Assembly: GCA_028753945.1 (NCBI GenBank)
Contig: JAPNXP010000002.1
Coordinates: forward strand, 7,936,001-8,000,000
Length of the DNA stretch: 64,000 nt
Direction of reading: 5' to 3'
DNA from: Hexactinellida sp. DTS-2022
Taxonomy: Eukaryota; Porifera; Hexactinellida
The notes under the pieces are model-generated. The model ran no database searches. It worked only from the letters and a program-made list of their open reading frames with translations, and was not told the origin of the DNA. A program made the translations under genes and the position numbers. Of this stretch, positions 1 to 11,046 are shown in pieces. The stretch's first letter is position 1. Each line of letters starts with the position of its first letter.

Positions 1-307
1 CAGATTACAACTTCAACCTAGATTACAGTGCAATGTATAAAAAAACAAAGAACAGATAGCTCGTTGCCAAGGTAGATATTATTATACCTCATGAATAGCA
101 TATTTAGACAAATCCAAATTTGTTAAAAAAAATTAGTATAGCATGACAAGATAGCAATAACAGAATTTGTAATACCGAGTTTTGTAAATAAAATCGGTGA
201 ATGTAAAATGCGCATAATTAGTTTTAGGGCACACTTGCACAATTTCTACAATTGAACTAACTAATGTTCATCTAAAATGTCATAAAATTCGCAATTTGAT
301 AAGGTCT
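1..307. other. AT-rich DNA with no recognisable feature
   Basis: No coding frame, inverted repeat or known element end was seen before the tandem array starts. Confidence 0.5.
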
Positions 308-852
308 CCCGTGATAAGGTGTAAGCGAAGGATAAGCGTCAGGAACAAGTTAGTTCAGAACTAACAGCTGGGTGACGGTAGAGAAACAATATAGTCCAGT
401 TATACGCAAGGAATACTGTCATTGGGCCCCCGTGTTAAGGTGTAAGCGAAGGATAAGCGTCAGGAACAAGTTTGTTCAGAACTAACAGCTGGGTGACGGT
501 AGAGAAACAATAGAGTCCAGTTATACGCAAGGAATACTGTCATTGGGCCCCCGTAATAAGGTGTAAGCGAAGGATAAGCGTCAGGAACAAGTTAGTTCAG
601 AAGAAACAGCAGGGTGACGGTAGAGAAACAATAGAGTCCAGTTATACACAAGGAATACTGTCATTGGGACCCCGTGATAAGGTGTAAGCGAAGGATAAGC
701 GTCAGGAACAAGTCAGTTCAGAACTAAGAGCTGGGTGACGGTAGAGAAACAATAGAGTCCAGTTATACGCAAGGAATACTGTTATTGGGCCCCCGTGATA
801 AAGTGTAAGCGAAGGATAAGCGTCAGGAACAAGTTAGTTCAGAACGAACAGC
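308..852 (+). repeat. 121-bp tandem repeat, about 4.5 copies
   Basis: Five successive units begin with a CCCGTGATAAGGTGTAAGCG-like string. The same G of that string falls at 311, 432, 553, 674 and 795, an exact period of 121 bp. Units differ by a few substitutions, and the last unit breaks off near 852 where a MITE remnant begins. No frame stays open through the array. It is moderately GC-rich compared with its flanks. It could be a short satellite block or an expanded internal repeat of an element. Confidence 0.93.
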
Positions 853-1031
853 GCGGTCCCTTTTTAAATTTAGCATTTTCTTAGAAAACATAGGTAAAAA
901 TGGCCCCCAATAATGAATTCTATAGATAACTCATAGGGAGGACGGCCCCCCCAGGGATATAAGCGCCCCCTAGCGAAATAAGTTGGGGAGCGCCTCCCCC
1001 CGAGCCCCCCCCACCCCCAAAACATCACTAA
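853..1031 (-). mobile_element. Truncated G/C-tract hAT MITE
   Basis: On the reverse strand this matches the element at 17983-18149. Shared features are the block AAATTTAGCATTTTCTTAG, a GGCCCCCAATAATGAATTC-like block and runs of C ending in AAAACATCACT. One TIR is missing where it meets the tandem repeat, so the copy is truncated. Confidence 0.7.
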
Positions 1032-1482
1032 TAATGCGACTAATAACCTCATTATTTTGTGATGAGTGCGATGAGTCCTAATAGATCAGATCTCTATGTC
1101 TTTATTGTTTTTATTTGTTTTAGCAAACCTCACAAAAACTATTAGCGTTCTCTACCTTTGAATGGCGTTTTCTAAAAACTTAGATTTAGAGTGACTATCA
1201 GTCAAACACATCCACATCAAATTTTAGCGAATATTCAGGGCTAATATCAAATACTCTAATCATTCAAATTATAAATATATACATAATTCTATCGTTATCG
1301 CGTTTTTTTTTTTTTTAAATCATTATGTAGATGTAGTATCTAGTAGGAGTGTCTGTCCTAAACTCATGTGCACCAACTGGAAAATCGCCGTTCGTGACAA
1401 TAAGGTGTGTGTAGAAAAACACAGCGTACAATCGCTTGTAAAATATCGCTGGGGAATATTGTCAACATATACTAAAATGGTA
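1032..1482. other. No supported feature
   Basis: AT-rich with a T-run near 1303-1316. The small open frames show no family motif. Confidence 0.4.
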
Positions 1483-1601
1483 CAGTCTGTTCTCTCGAAT
1501 AGTCCACTTATTACTTGTCTAAATCACTATACACGTATATATATCTGAATAGTCCATATTCTCTAATAGTCCACTTTTGGACTATTAGAGAGAACAGTGT
1601 G
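1483..1601. mobile_element. Short Tc1/mariner-like MITE (TA target)
   Basis: The ends are inverted copies (CAGTCTGTTCTCTCGAATAG and, reversed, CACACTGTTCTCTCTAATAG) flanked by TA at 1481-1482 and 1602-1603. An internal perfect hairpin at 1559-1594 repeats the TAATAGTCCA motif. At 119 bp it is non-coding. Confidence 0.65.
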
Positions 1602-1603
1602 TA

Positions 1604-2169
1604 TACGCAATATTCAGTAGTATACAATGTGTGTAGTAATCGTTGGACGCAAAAACTTGTCAATTATTCTCAATTGAAGACTATAGATAGATTTCCAAAA
1701 TAAACAATAGCAGAAAAGGATAATAGGTTTGTCGTTATATATATCATAATAATCATTCTGAAAATATTCCTAAGTAAATACCAAAACTAATTGTTATTTA
1801 GGTCGATTAATATTAGATATAATAATTTTTGGACCATGGATGAGACTAAAAATCAAAAACAAAATAACAACCCCAAAGGATCCCGTGTGACACAATTTCT
1901 TTGTGCATTCGATTGACAATGAACTATTATGTATGTTGAATTCCTACCAAATATTAGTATTCCATTATTATTGTTTTTGAAAATTTCTGTAATGGGACCA
2001 TGGATCAGAATAAATGAAGATTATCCATGGTGCAAACCAATTTCTAAAAAAAATTCTCAGTTATCCTAAGCACAACGAGAAATAGTGGAGGAACACATAA
2101 TGTTCAAATTTTTTTTAAATACATCGATTTTATGCATTATTAGTCATCCATAAACTTCTCAGTGCTCTT
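1604..2169. other. No supported feature
   Basis: AT-rich sequence with several CCATGGAT-type strings. Nothing family-specific was found. Confidence 0.35.
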
Positions 2170-2201
2170 GATACACGTTGTGCCAGTTAGGCAGTCTACG
2201 G
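2170..2201 (-). mobile_element. Solo end of the TTAA element family
   Basis: The string ATACACGTTG followed by GGCAGTCTACGG and then TTAA (2202-2205) matches one end of the elements at 6462-7448, 9466-10147 and 35019-35699. No partner end lies nearby, so this is a fragment. Confidence 0.7.
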
Positions 2202-2434
2202 TTAATGTAACTTTTTCGAAGGTGCGAAAATTCACTAAATTGCCAATAAGTCGAACCCTATATCAGATAAAATGTTAAGAATTTAATACACTTTGTATAT
2301 ATAGTGTGCCAATAGATTCACATTCCAAAACCACAAATATGCTAAGTCATCTTGAAATTATGACGTCATCATGAGAGTACAAAATTTGTCAAATGTCACT
2401 AAATCCAATATTATTCAAAAAATTTCCATTTCGA

Positions 2435-2540
2435 GGCACGAAGTGCCAAGTTAAGTACACAACAACCGCGAATAGGTTGGGGTGTGCGTTTGTATGCGCA
2501 CCATCTGTCGTGAATCGACCTAGCAAGCGCAGCGTGCTAG
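2435..2540. repeat. Cluster of five small hairpins
   Basis: Short inverted repeats follow one another: 2435-2447 (GGCAC, GAA loop), 2464-2478, 2482-2501, 2507-2519 and 2520-2540 (CTAGCA/TGCTAG). The segment is more GC-rich than its surroundings. It resembles the hairpin cluster at 34172-34269 in style but not clearly in sequence. Function unknown. Confidence 0.6.
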
Positions 2541-3166
2541 TATATATATATAAATATAGACGATTTGTGTTTTATTAGTATAGATTAGAGACTATCTTAA
2601 GAATTCTAACTTTTGACTAAGATTAGATATCAAGTTTCAATATTTCGATTGTAGTAAAGCGGAACAAATTTTAAAATAATTTTATTCAATTAATTATAAC
2701 CCCATTTTCATATTTTTAATCTTTTTATTAGAAATTCAAATTCGTCCTAGAGATTCGCTTCCACCCACTAACCAGGGGAAATCGGTTGCGTAGAATACGA
2801 TTTTGGCATTTTCAAATGTCCTAGAGTCCTAGACGAATATCTATATAATTTCTTTTGCAACTTTGACTAAGATACTACATGGAGCCACAGACTGAATTTC
2901 AGTACTGGTACTTTGAATTTCAGCACTGTTACTTTGTTCGGCACAAGGAACAAGCATGTCTGCACAGCTGTAATTTAAGATTTTAGTTTCCTTTCAAATG
3001 TGGCTCATATAAATCAATCGTTCTAAATTGATATTATATAGAAAATGGAAATAATCAAAGTAATTATTACAATCATATACAATATTATTGCAATTTCGGA
3101 TAATCGCACAATATTCAGGATAAATCTACACCGATAGGATAAATAGACATTTATCTGCGTGTTTAT

Positions 3167-3168
<2 letters not shown>
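2541..3168. other. No supported feature
   Basis: AT-rich; no long frame or paired inverted repeat was seen. Confidence 0.35.
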
Positions 3169-3210
<42 letters not shown>

Positions 3211-3215
3211 GGGGG
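3169..3215 (+). repeat. (GT)18 microsatellite followed by a G-run
   Basis: An uninterrupted GT run covers 3169-3204, followed by C and about ten G. Confidence 0.95.
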
Positions 3216-3945
3216 GTGTTTGTCCGTAATTGATTGAAAAGACCATGCTGCCAAGAGAGCTGAAATTTGGTTTATAGGAGCAGTTTGTCATAGCGACATG
3301 GGTCTATTGGTTTTCTAAACGAAAGATTGTGACTATTACATCACACGGTAACCTTTTCAATAATAACTTTTGCAAATATTAGTCTGTCAGTATAAATTTT
3401 ATATGAAAATCGACAACACATAAGGGAACACCTAAGTGAAAACTATCAATTTTTAAGAACTTGCATAGCGGAAGTTATTAGTTAAAATGTGTCCTATTAT
3501 TTGTAGCACTATGTGGGTGATCTGATTTGATTGGTTATTACAAGAATGCGCTTAGAGTAGTTAATTACTTTGATGCATTGTATATTTATCGCAACTATAT
3601 TGGCTTCCTATAACAAGACTATCAATGGAATTACGTAATTTCTAACCATGGATTTCTACTAGAAAAGAAATTAAGGATGCTTGCCGCCAAATTTTGAGGT
3701 ATTTAACTTTAAAAATTAAAGTGGAGATTATTGTGAAATAACATGCAACAATAACCTGAAATTCTGTTAGAAGTGCAAATTTTCCAAAATCTACACTGTT
3801 TTTTGGTTAAAAATGCATTATTAGTGACGTGATTTTTGATGACATCGTTGATTCTGTGAACATTCCTTACATTAATGTACCTTGATGGTTATTTATTCTG
3901 CATATTGATACTAATATCAGATTATATATCACTAAATGTATCAGC

Positions 3946-4012
3946 GGCACGGTGGAAAGCATATAAAGAATGTATGCTTGAGGTCATGGGTTCGAATCCC
4001 TGTATTGACAAT
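3946..4012 (+). repeat. Possible tRNA-derived SINE head
   Basis: A perfect RNA polymerase III B box (GGTTCGAATCC) lies at 3989-3999. It follows an A-box-like GGCACGGTGG segment by the usual distance. A cloverleaf cannot be completed, so this is not called a tRNA gene. No second copy is in the window. Confidence 0.4.
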
Positions 4013-4301
4013 CTTTTTGAATATTTTGGACATACCTCAAATTAAATTGAAATATTCTATAATTCTACATTGTGCATGTACATAGTAGTTGAAAACATTG
4101 CTGGAATGTACTTTCTGTTGAATTTCGTTCAATATTCACTGCCAATTTCATTAAGTTCCCTTTCCAGCGGGTGTCCCAAAAGAAATCGGACTTGTATAAA
4201 TGAATATAAACAGGGTTTCATTTAGGCGTATGGCGCGCGCCTACAGCCGCATTTTTCGTAAATGTTTCTACGTCAGGCGTAAGAAAAATTTAATTGATAG
4301 G

Positions 4302-4385
4302 AGCGTGCCATACGCCTAACTTAGGCGCGTGCAATACTCCTAACTTAGGCGCGTGTCATACGCCTAACTTAGGCGTATGGCATAT
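4302..4385 (+). repeat. Subterminal repeats of the hAT element
   Basis: Three successive units of about 29 bp are built on CATACGCCTAACTTAGGCG. Related strings lie near the other end (8075-8115). Subterminal repeats of this kind are transposase-binding sites in studied hAT elements; that role is inferred here. Confidence 0.75.
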
Positions 4386-6461
4386 AGATTGTGTTGGTAA
4401 CTTGGTATTCGCGAATATACTTTTAATGAAAGTCATTGACATATAATAACATAAGTTATATAACGAAGACATATTCTTTCGTTAATTAACTAGATGAAAT
4501 ATGTCTAAAAATGAATAAATTAGATTGAATTAGTACACTTATTGAGTATTTATAAGCATCTTGGGTTCATGCACAATTGATAAATACTTGATCAATAAAC
4601 TTATCAAATCGGGTGTTAGGTATTAATTCTTTTATTACTAAAAGGCCAGGAAATTTCCGAGAGCTTTGGAATATCTGGCCCTTGCTGACTTATTCGAACA
4701 AGATCTGAGACATGCAACCAGTGTATTTTATAAAGAATTAAAAAATGTTTTTTATTGTTTTCGTGGAATAAAAAAATTGATTTTCGGTGTAAATGGAATC
4801 TTGAAATGGACATCAGACGATAAAAACTCACTATTCAAGGGAGTAAAAAAATGAAAATAGGAATAAAAAAATGGGCCTTGAGTAAAAAAATGGGCTTATA
4901 ATATACCCTGCATGCGACAGCGTGAGTGTTGATCGAGAGTCCGAACATATTTTACTCGAATGGGAAAAACATCTTTCCACTACGCAGCTTCCAAGTGGAA
5001 GGATCAACATTAGAGTTGAAATAAAGGAGTGCTCCGGAAACATCTCCCGAGTGTATTCATCTTTTAGAAAAGATTGCCAAAGTTTTGAAGGATTCGATAC
5101 ATCTATTTGTGGAGACAAACTTTTATGTTTTGAAATATGGTGAGCTTCATCAACTAGAGCACGAATATCAAATAATTTTAATTGTAGAAGAGTGATCATA
5201 TTAGGCCAGTCTTTATGATTGAAAGGAAGTAATCCCATTAACATTCCTGCATTCTCACCAAATGTACGGGAAAATTCAATAACTAGCGAACTAGTATACT
5301 CATTCAATTGTTGAAACAATTTTGATTTCCAGTCCACTTGCTCAGTTCTACGTGGAGTAGGATCGAATACTTCCACATCTATTTCTAAAGAATCAATCAT
5401 AGCTGAAACTTTGGAAGCTGTAAAAACTTCGATACTTCTTGGTCCGCCGACTAGTTCTGATAGTTCCATCATAATTCCTTTTGTAAACATAATTGTCATG
5501 CTTAAAGTGGCTTTTTCATTTTGAAAAAGTTTTGATAGGGTATTCATCTTAGATAATACAGAATCAAGATAAATAAATGTAATAATAGTTTTCTTAGAAA
5601 GCAAAAAATTAATGAAACACAATGCCTTTGTTCGATTATCTACATCATAAGAATCATTATTGTCATTTTCTTGAATAAAGTCGAGTGACTTTACAATAGC
5701 TGTGTACAACTTTAGAAGACGTTTTACAGCATTTCCATGTGAAAGCCAACGTGTTGGAGCAATTCTAACTAATTTATTAGCTTTATTCTCAGCTGACTGT
5801 GTCCATCGTTTAAATAACTCCAATTTCTTATTAGAATTGTTGAAAACTTTATAAAGTGCTTGTGCCAACCAAAGTGAATCAGTAATGACTTGTGAGTCTT
5901 TGGCAACTACCTTGGCAACCAATTGGAGTCGATGAGCTCTGCAATGCTGATCTATAAGATCAGGTAATTTCCAGAGAATTTTCATGATGCAGTATGCGGC
6001 ATTTTTAGGTGAACTCATGTTGGCAGCTCCATCAAATGAGACGCACTTCAATTTTGATGTATCCAGATTCCGTTTGACAACAACCCTATCTATCGCCTGA
6101 AATATATCAATTGCTTTTGTACATTCAATTGGAACACAGTGCACCATTTCTTCTATCGGTTCAAAAGATATAGGGTGAATGACTCGAGCATATATTCCTA
6201 GAAGTGATGCGCCGTGAAGGGATGCTTCATGTGCTAATAGAGTCCATCCATTGAATAAAGAAATAGATTGTGTAAGTAGGGACATGGTATTCTTATCTAA
6301 AACATCTGACATTAATTCAAGGAATTCAGTTACAGTAGCCTTTGAACGTTAGCTAGCATTTAAAGCACGTGTTTGTGAAAAATAACAAAGACTCTCATCA
6401 TGTAAACAAAGGAGATCAAGAAGACTGTCAAAATTTGTTGTGTAAGGTATCTCGTTCTTAA

Positions 6462-7448
6462 CTGTAGACTGCCTAAATGATACACGTTGTAACAGGAGGA
6501 AAACAGGTCGATTAAATAGTTCAAATTTCAAGAAAATTCGGGATTTAGACATTGTTTTGTACTCTCTATCGATTTCATTCAAAAAATCAAAATTTTCAGA
6601 AATTGTAATGATGACGTAGCATAAAAGTGAACTGCTCCACTTGACTGCCACAATATTTTGTAAATTCTAAATGTCATAAATTTTCCGTAGAAATACCCGA
6701 AAGAAGATATTAGACTAAATTATATCTATTTAGGATATTTGGTTAGACTAATACAGAGTTGTGATAGATATAACTCAAATATAAGTATTTTTTCGTAATC
6801 CATGGTTCATCAAAAACAAATTTGTCGATTTTTAAAAAATCATATAACTTTCGTTTAGTAAATAGGATTTGTTCAATTTTTGAGATCTGATAACTAATAA
6901 GATAGTCTTCATTGTTCAAGTTGAGAAACAAAGGATTACATACATGTTAACGTCGTATATCGATTTAAAGAGAAAGTATGTGTCATCACTTTTTATCAGA
7001 ATCCTCAAGTAAATTTTTTCAAAAAGATTTGCATAGATTAGTGGTATATTATTGTGCTCACGGTACGTTGTATACCGATGGTATAATGAGGTATAACCAA
7101 TTATACCAAATTAGTGTCTTGTTTCGGTATACTAACTTATGCTTAATATTTAATAAATTTTACATAGATTACACCTAGATTATACCTATATTATACCACA
7201 ATATACCAAATATATTTTTAGTATTTAAGGTAGTATAGATGTAGGTATATTAAATGTGTAATGGTAGTTTAGAATCTTATACCGAACAATTCCTAATTTG
7301 GTATAATTAATTATACCTAATTATACCATCGGTATACCACGTACCGTGATTGTGCTCTTGTTGGATTTCAAATCAATTGGTTCTAAATATTAAATACAAA
7401 GAACTACAGGGTATGCTTTTTTCTGAAAATCACTACGGCAGCCTACGG
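6462..7448 (+). mobile_element. TTAA-flanked DNA element, copy A
   Basis: TIRs are CTGTAGACTGCC and GGCAGCCTACGG, flanked by TTAA at 6458-6461 and 7449-7452. Without the nested MITE it is about 689 bp, matching copies B (682 bp) and C (681 bp). It has no long frame and is non-autonomous. TTAA targeting occurs in the piggyBac and Kolobok superfamilies, and the TIR alone does not decide between them. It interrupts the hAT transposase at 4831-7843. Confidence 0.88.
7059..7348. mobile_element. hAT MITE nested in TTAA copy A
   Basis: Inverted ends (CACGGTACGTTGTATACC and GGTATACCACGTACCGTG) are flanked by ATTGTGCT at 7051-7058 and 7349-7356. Much of the 290-bp interior is GGTATAA/TTATACC repeats. 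Copy B of the TTAA element keeps the uninterrupted site near 9557-9573 (reverse strand), an independent empty-site proof. Confidence 0.95.
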
Positions 7449-8343
7449 TTAAAAAGCCAAAGGCTGCTCTCAAATATTGTTTTATGTACAAATTTGTGTC
7501 TTTCTTTATTAGCCTTTGCTGCAATCGCTTGTTCTGTCATTGAATCTATCAATGTATTCTTTTAGCCACTGATTACTTTAGTGAACTCAACAGATTGACT
7601 ATGGCTCAATTGCTTAACATGTGCATCCGCCTTTCTTACCGGATCTAAGTGTTTTGATACTCCTTTATTTATAAAGTATTCCTCTTTATTACTCGCTCGT
7701 AAGGTTCGCAATATAGTCGGATTCACTGTACACACTTCACAATAATATAAACCACCAATTTCTTTGATCCATGAATGACGCTCTTTCACAGGAAGTAATT
7801 TTTTATTTTTCTGGATCGGTTCCAGAGAGAACCTTTGAGCCATAAATAATTGCTATATCAAATTAATTAACAATACGTATATAGTAGTGTTTAGAAAAAC
7901 TGATAAAATAAACAATAATGAGGGAAATTAGTATACGTACTTAGCTTATCAAACAGGACAAAATATGATTTAGTTATGCACCATGTACATACTCGATCTC
8001 GATGACATGTAAAGTGTTTTGGTTCATTAATTAGACTAAATGAAGAGGTGGAACGAAATGCAAGCAAACATATTCTTAGGCGCATGGCTGGAATTCTGTA
8101 AAATTTAGGCGTATGATAATATGAAGCTGGATGAAACCCTGAATATAATTCTTTTATAAATCAATTAATTTGTTTTCTATATTGGTTTCAAAACATTTGT
8201 AGTATTTCGTATGAAAGTTAACGAGTATAATGATACTAAATCCGGGTGTAATACATGCAAATTGGTTGCACATATGCATGTCAGAATCAAAAAAGTTCAA
8301 CCTTCATTTACTCAATTCCTGTTTTTATGAACTATCCCAAATT

Positions 8344-8414
8344 AAGATCGACCTCCGCTTATAACGAAATAAATTTACTGTCCCGAGCAACTTCGTTATA
8401 ACGGGAGTTTACTG
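8344..8414. mobile_element. Very short pogo-like palindromic MITE
   Basis: A CCTCCGCTTATAACGAA left part is the inverted match of TTCGTTATAACGGGAG on the right, which ends in TTTACTG next to TA. The style (ACTCCCGTTATAACG) is that of pogo/Tigger ends. Boundaries are approximate. Confidence 0.5.
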
Positions 8415-8520
8415 TATATGATACACGTGCACGTATAGTATGATTTGATTACGTACTAGATATAAGTACTACGTATATCAGAATATTTATTACTTTTGCT
8501 AAATAGGAGCACAGAAGCAA

Positions 8521-8560
8521 ACTCGTATTCAGCGCTTGCACGCAAGCGCTGAATACGAGT
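8521..8560. repeat. Perfect 18-bp stem hairpin
   Basis: ACTCGTATTCAGCGCTTG at 8521-8538 is exactly inverted at 8543-8560 with a CACG loop. It lies immediately upstream of the P-element-like remnant and could be part of that element. Confidence 0.9.
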
Positions 8561-8564
8561 ATCT

Positions 8565-9461
8565 GTGTGTTTCAGAAAGCGATTGCTTAACGATTATTTT
8601 TGTCGGCAATTTTTTTATAATGATGATCGTATTAGTTTTTTAGATAAAATTGTGGATTGGATTTATGCATGGAAAGTTCTCCCTGGCAAAGATGGTAAAT
8701 TAAGTCCCCATAAATTTACTAGCATAAAATACTCAAGTCTAGCATTACCATAAATCGCCAATCATCTAACCAAAGAATGTGGATTACATATTTTTCCTCT
8801 ACTTTTTACAAACAGACGCTCTAGAACATCATTTGGGGTATATCTAATGATGTCAGGGGCTAATTATCATATCTCTCACTGTGAGGTTATCGAAAGCGAG
8901 CGCAGACTAAAGGTTTCTACAATCCTGAATACTTTTATTATCAGCAATCGAACTTAACTCTAGCTGAGTTTATCATTTCATATTTCAGCACCACCTGATG
9001 AAACAGATAATGACACATCGTTTAATATCAGTCTTTACTTTCCTGCAATAAATAATTTGTCTGATTTCTATATTGATACACACACCTTGCAATCTTTATC
9101 TTTCAATGGTGGATATACAGTTCACCAACTATGTAAGCATATTTCGCCTTGTAGAGATTGTATGGACTTCGTAACAATGAATAAATGTCTTTATCCAGAA
9201 GACTCAGATTCGAAATACAAAATATTCGAGTTTATTGATAATTGAAACCTAAAGTGGCCATCTGATGTTATTCTTGATATCGTAATTATTACTTGGATAA
9301 TCTTTATGATCATTGAGCAAAATGATGAATTGCTAAATCGATTTATAGCTGGGTCATCTAGAAAGACGCTTGTACAGATCTCATTTTCAACGATCGACTA
9401 TCAAGAGAGTGAACAATGGAGAAATACATGTTTAAAATGCAATACACTTGGTAGGTTTTTC
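8565..9461 (+). pseudogene. P-element/THAP9-like transposase, C-terminal remnant
   Basis: Successive pieces match the C-terminal half of P-element/THAP9 transposases. These are a FLDKIVDWIYAWK helix, the strongly conserved MSGANYHIS..VIESERRLK segment (about 8845-8925), a GGYTVHQLCKHISPCRDC region (about 9110-9160), and a tract ending WRNTCLKCNTLG. The pieces are separated by a stop near 8751, a frameshift near 8845 and another stop near 9243. The 3' end is cut by TTAA copy B. No THAP finger or upstream part is present. In the intact family this enzyme cuts and inserts DNA in the nucleus using GTP; this copy cannot work. Confidence 0.8.
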
Positions 9462-9465
9462 TTAA

Positions 9466-10147
9466 CCGTAGACTGCCGGAGTGATTTTCAGGAAAATAGC
9501 ATACCCTGTAGTTCTTTGTATTTATTATTTAGAACCTATTAATTTGAAATCCAACAAGAGCACAATAATATATCAACATCCTAGAATTTTTGAAAAAATT
9601 TACTAGTGGATTTCGACAAAAAGTATTGACACATACTTTCACTTTAAATCGATATAACGCCGGAAACATGTAAGTAATCCTTTGTTTCTAAACTTGAACA
9701 ATGACGATTATCTTATTAGTTATCAGATCTCAAAAATTGATCAAATCGCATTCACTGAACGAAAGTTACATCATTTTAAAAAATCGGCAAATTTGTTTTT
9801 GATGAACCATGGATTACGAAAAAATACATATTTTTGAGTTATATCTATCACAACTCTGTATTAGTCAAACCAAATATACTAAAATAGATATTATTTAGTC
9901 TACTATCTTCATTCGGGTATTTCTACGATGAAATTATAACATTTGGAATTTACAAAAGCAAGTAGCAGGCAAGTGGAGCAGTTCACTATTATGCTACGTC
10001 ATCATAACAATTTCTGAAAATTTTGATTTTTTGAATGAATTCGATAGAGTACAAAACCATGTCTAAATCTGAATTTGCTTGAAATTTGAACTATTTGATC
10101 GACCTGTATTCCTCCTGACACAACGTGTATCAGTAGGCAGTCTACAG
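9466..10147 (-). mobile_element. TTAA-flanked DNA element, copy B
   Basis: CCGTAGACTGCC and GGCAGTCTACAG ends are flanked by TTAA at 9462-9465 and 10148-10151. It is inverted relative to copies A and C and 682 bp long with no transposase frame. It truncates the P-element-like remnant and preserves the empty site for the MITE at 7059-7348. Confidence 0.9.
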
Positions 10148-10159
10148 TTAATAGTATAA

Positions 10160-10315
10160 CATAGGCGGCGAGACAGATTTCCGTAATGGGGAGGGTATTA
10201 TATAATTAGTACCATATATGGGTTACTTTTCTTCAAAGCCCCTCAGTTAGAGGTCAATAAGATTAAGTTTTGGGGAGGCTTAGCCTCACCAAGCCTCGAT
10301 TACGCACCGCCCCTG
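10160..10315. mobile_element. Probable G-rich MITE
   Basis: CATAGGCGGCG at the left and CGCACCGCCCCTG at the right are a loose inverted pair. No convincing target duplication was found. Confidence 0.4.
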
Positions 10316-10589
10316 TATTATAGATATAGATATATAAAGTAGTAAGTTTGTGTGTTAGTGTGTGTGTGTCCACACATCTCTTAAAGTTCTCAACAGATAT
10401 GAACCAAATTTTGTATTTCACTTACGAGTTATCCAAACACGCAGAATACAGAGCTTTTAAGAGATATTTACATTTCTCGCAGAGTTAACTTGAAACATAT
10501 TTTTTGCACCTCCCAATACATTTCAATAGGAATTATAAAAGGTTCACAGTGCTGATAGAAAACATTTACAAGGTTCAATCTGGGATTTT

Positions 10590-10800
10590 AGTGTATGAGG
10601 AATCCAAATATCGCATTTACTCAAAAGTCTAGGCGAGGCGAGGCAAATTTTCTTTTTTCGCCATTTTTGGAAAAATATTTTTCTGATTTTTCGAGAAAAT
10701 CACATATTATTACAATTTTTAATTTTATTCTGGTGATAATTGTATTAAGGATTATAATTGATAAATATTATCACTCAGGGCAGCGATTGTAATTTTCACT
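10590..10800. mobile_element. Diverged relative of the 46.7-kb element
   Basis: GATTTTTCGAGAAAATCACA, then a GATAATTGTATT-like block and ACTCAGGGCAGCG, are collinear with 46720-46820. Ends were not resolved. Confidence 0.4.
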
Positions 10801-11046
10801 TGTTGCTTTGCGGCAGGGGCGCCGAACTTTTAAAACGTCTAAAACTTAGGGGGGGGCTCCAAAGTCCAAACCTTTATTAAAACTTTATAGAAGTTTTAAA
10901 TTCCAATACCTGACTGAATTACGTTAAGGATTTTTTCAAACTAACCAGACAAGTTCAAGTGCTGATTAAGGGGGACACTTAGTGAATTACAACATTGGAA
11001 TTTGAGAAAGTTGAAATAGCAATTAATTTGCTCTATACCTATCTAG

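Larger units (their letters stand above)
4831..7843 (-). pseudogene. hAT transposase (ZNF862-like) with stops and an insertion
   Basis: The gene reads leftward from an ATG at 7843. The N-terminus has a TTF/ZNF862-style zinc finger (YYCEVC, then KGVSKHLDP and a downstream H). Part of the RNase H-like domain shows CVSFDGAANM and a CRAHRLQL motif, and the C-terminus has a hAT dimerisation motif (VVERCFSHSS). It is broken by an in-frame TAA at 7562-7564, the TTAA element at 6462-7448 and an in-frame TAA near 6351-6353. Removing one TTAA copy plus the insert returns the frame exactly. The C-terminal tail is also shortened. This is a dead copy, related in type to ZNF862/KIAA1586 proteins. Confidence 0.85.
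4211..8141 (-). mobile_element. Autonomous-type hAT transposon, inactivated
   Basis: TIRs are CAGGGTTTCA at 4211 and TGAAACCCTG ending at 8141. The 8-bp target duplications differ at one position (AATATAAA at 4203-4210, AATATAAT at 8142-8149). Both subterminal regions carry TAGGCGTATGG-type repeats. The reverse strand holds a transposase gene with stops. A TTAA element (6462-7448) is inserted in that gene and a hAT MITE (7059-7348) sits inside the TTAA element. Confidence 0.88.

Noticed and set aside
1060..1095. Hammerhead ribozyme (GATGAGTCC string)
   Set aside because: The CTGATGA core and the partner GAAA with matching stems are not present.
3946..4012. tRNA gene
   Set aside because: The B box is perfect but acceptor and anticodon stems cannot be formed.
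4922..5143. 73-codon forward frame
   Set aside because: Antisense to the hAT transposase, with no motif of its own.
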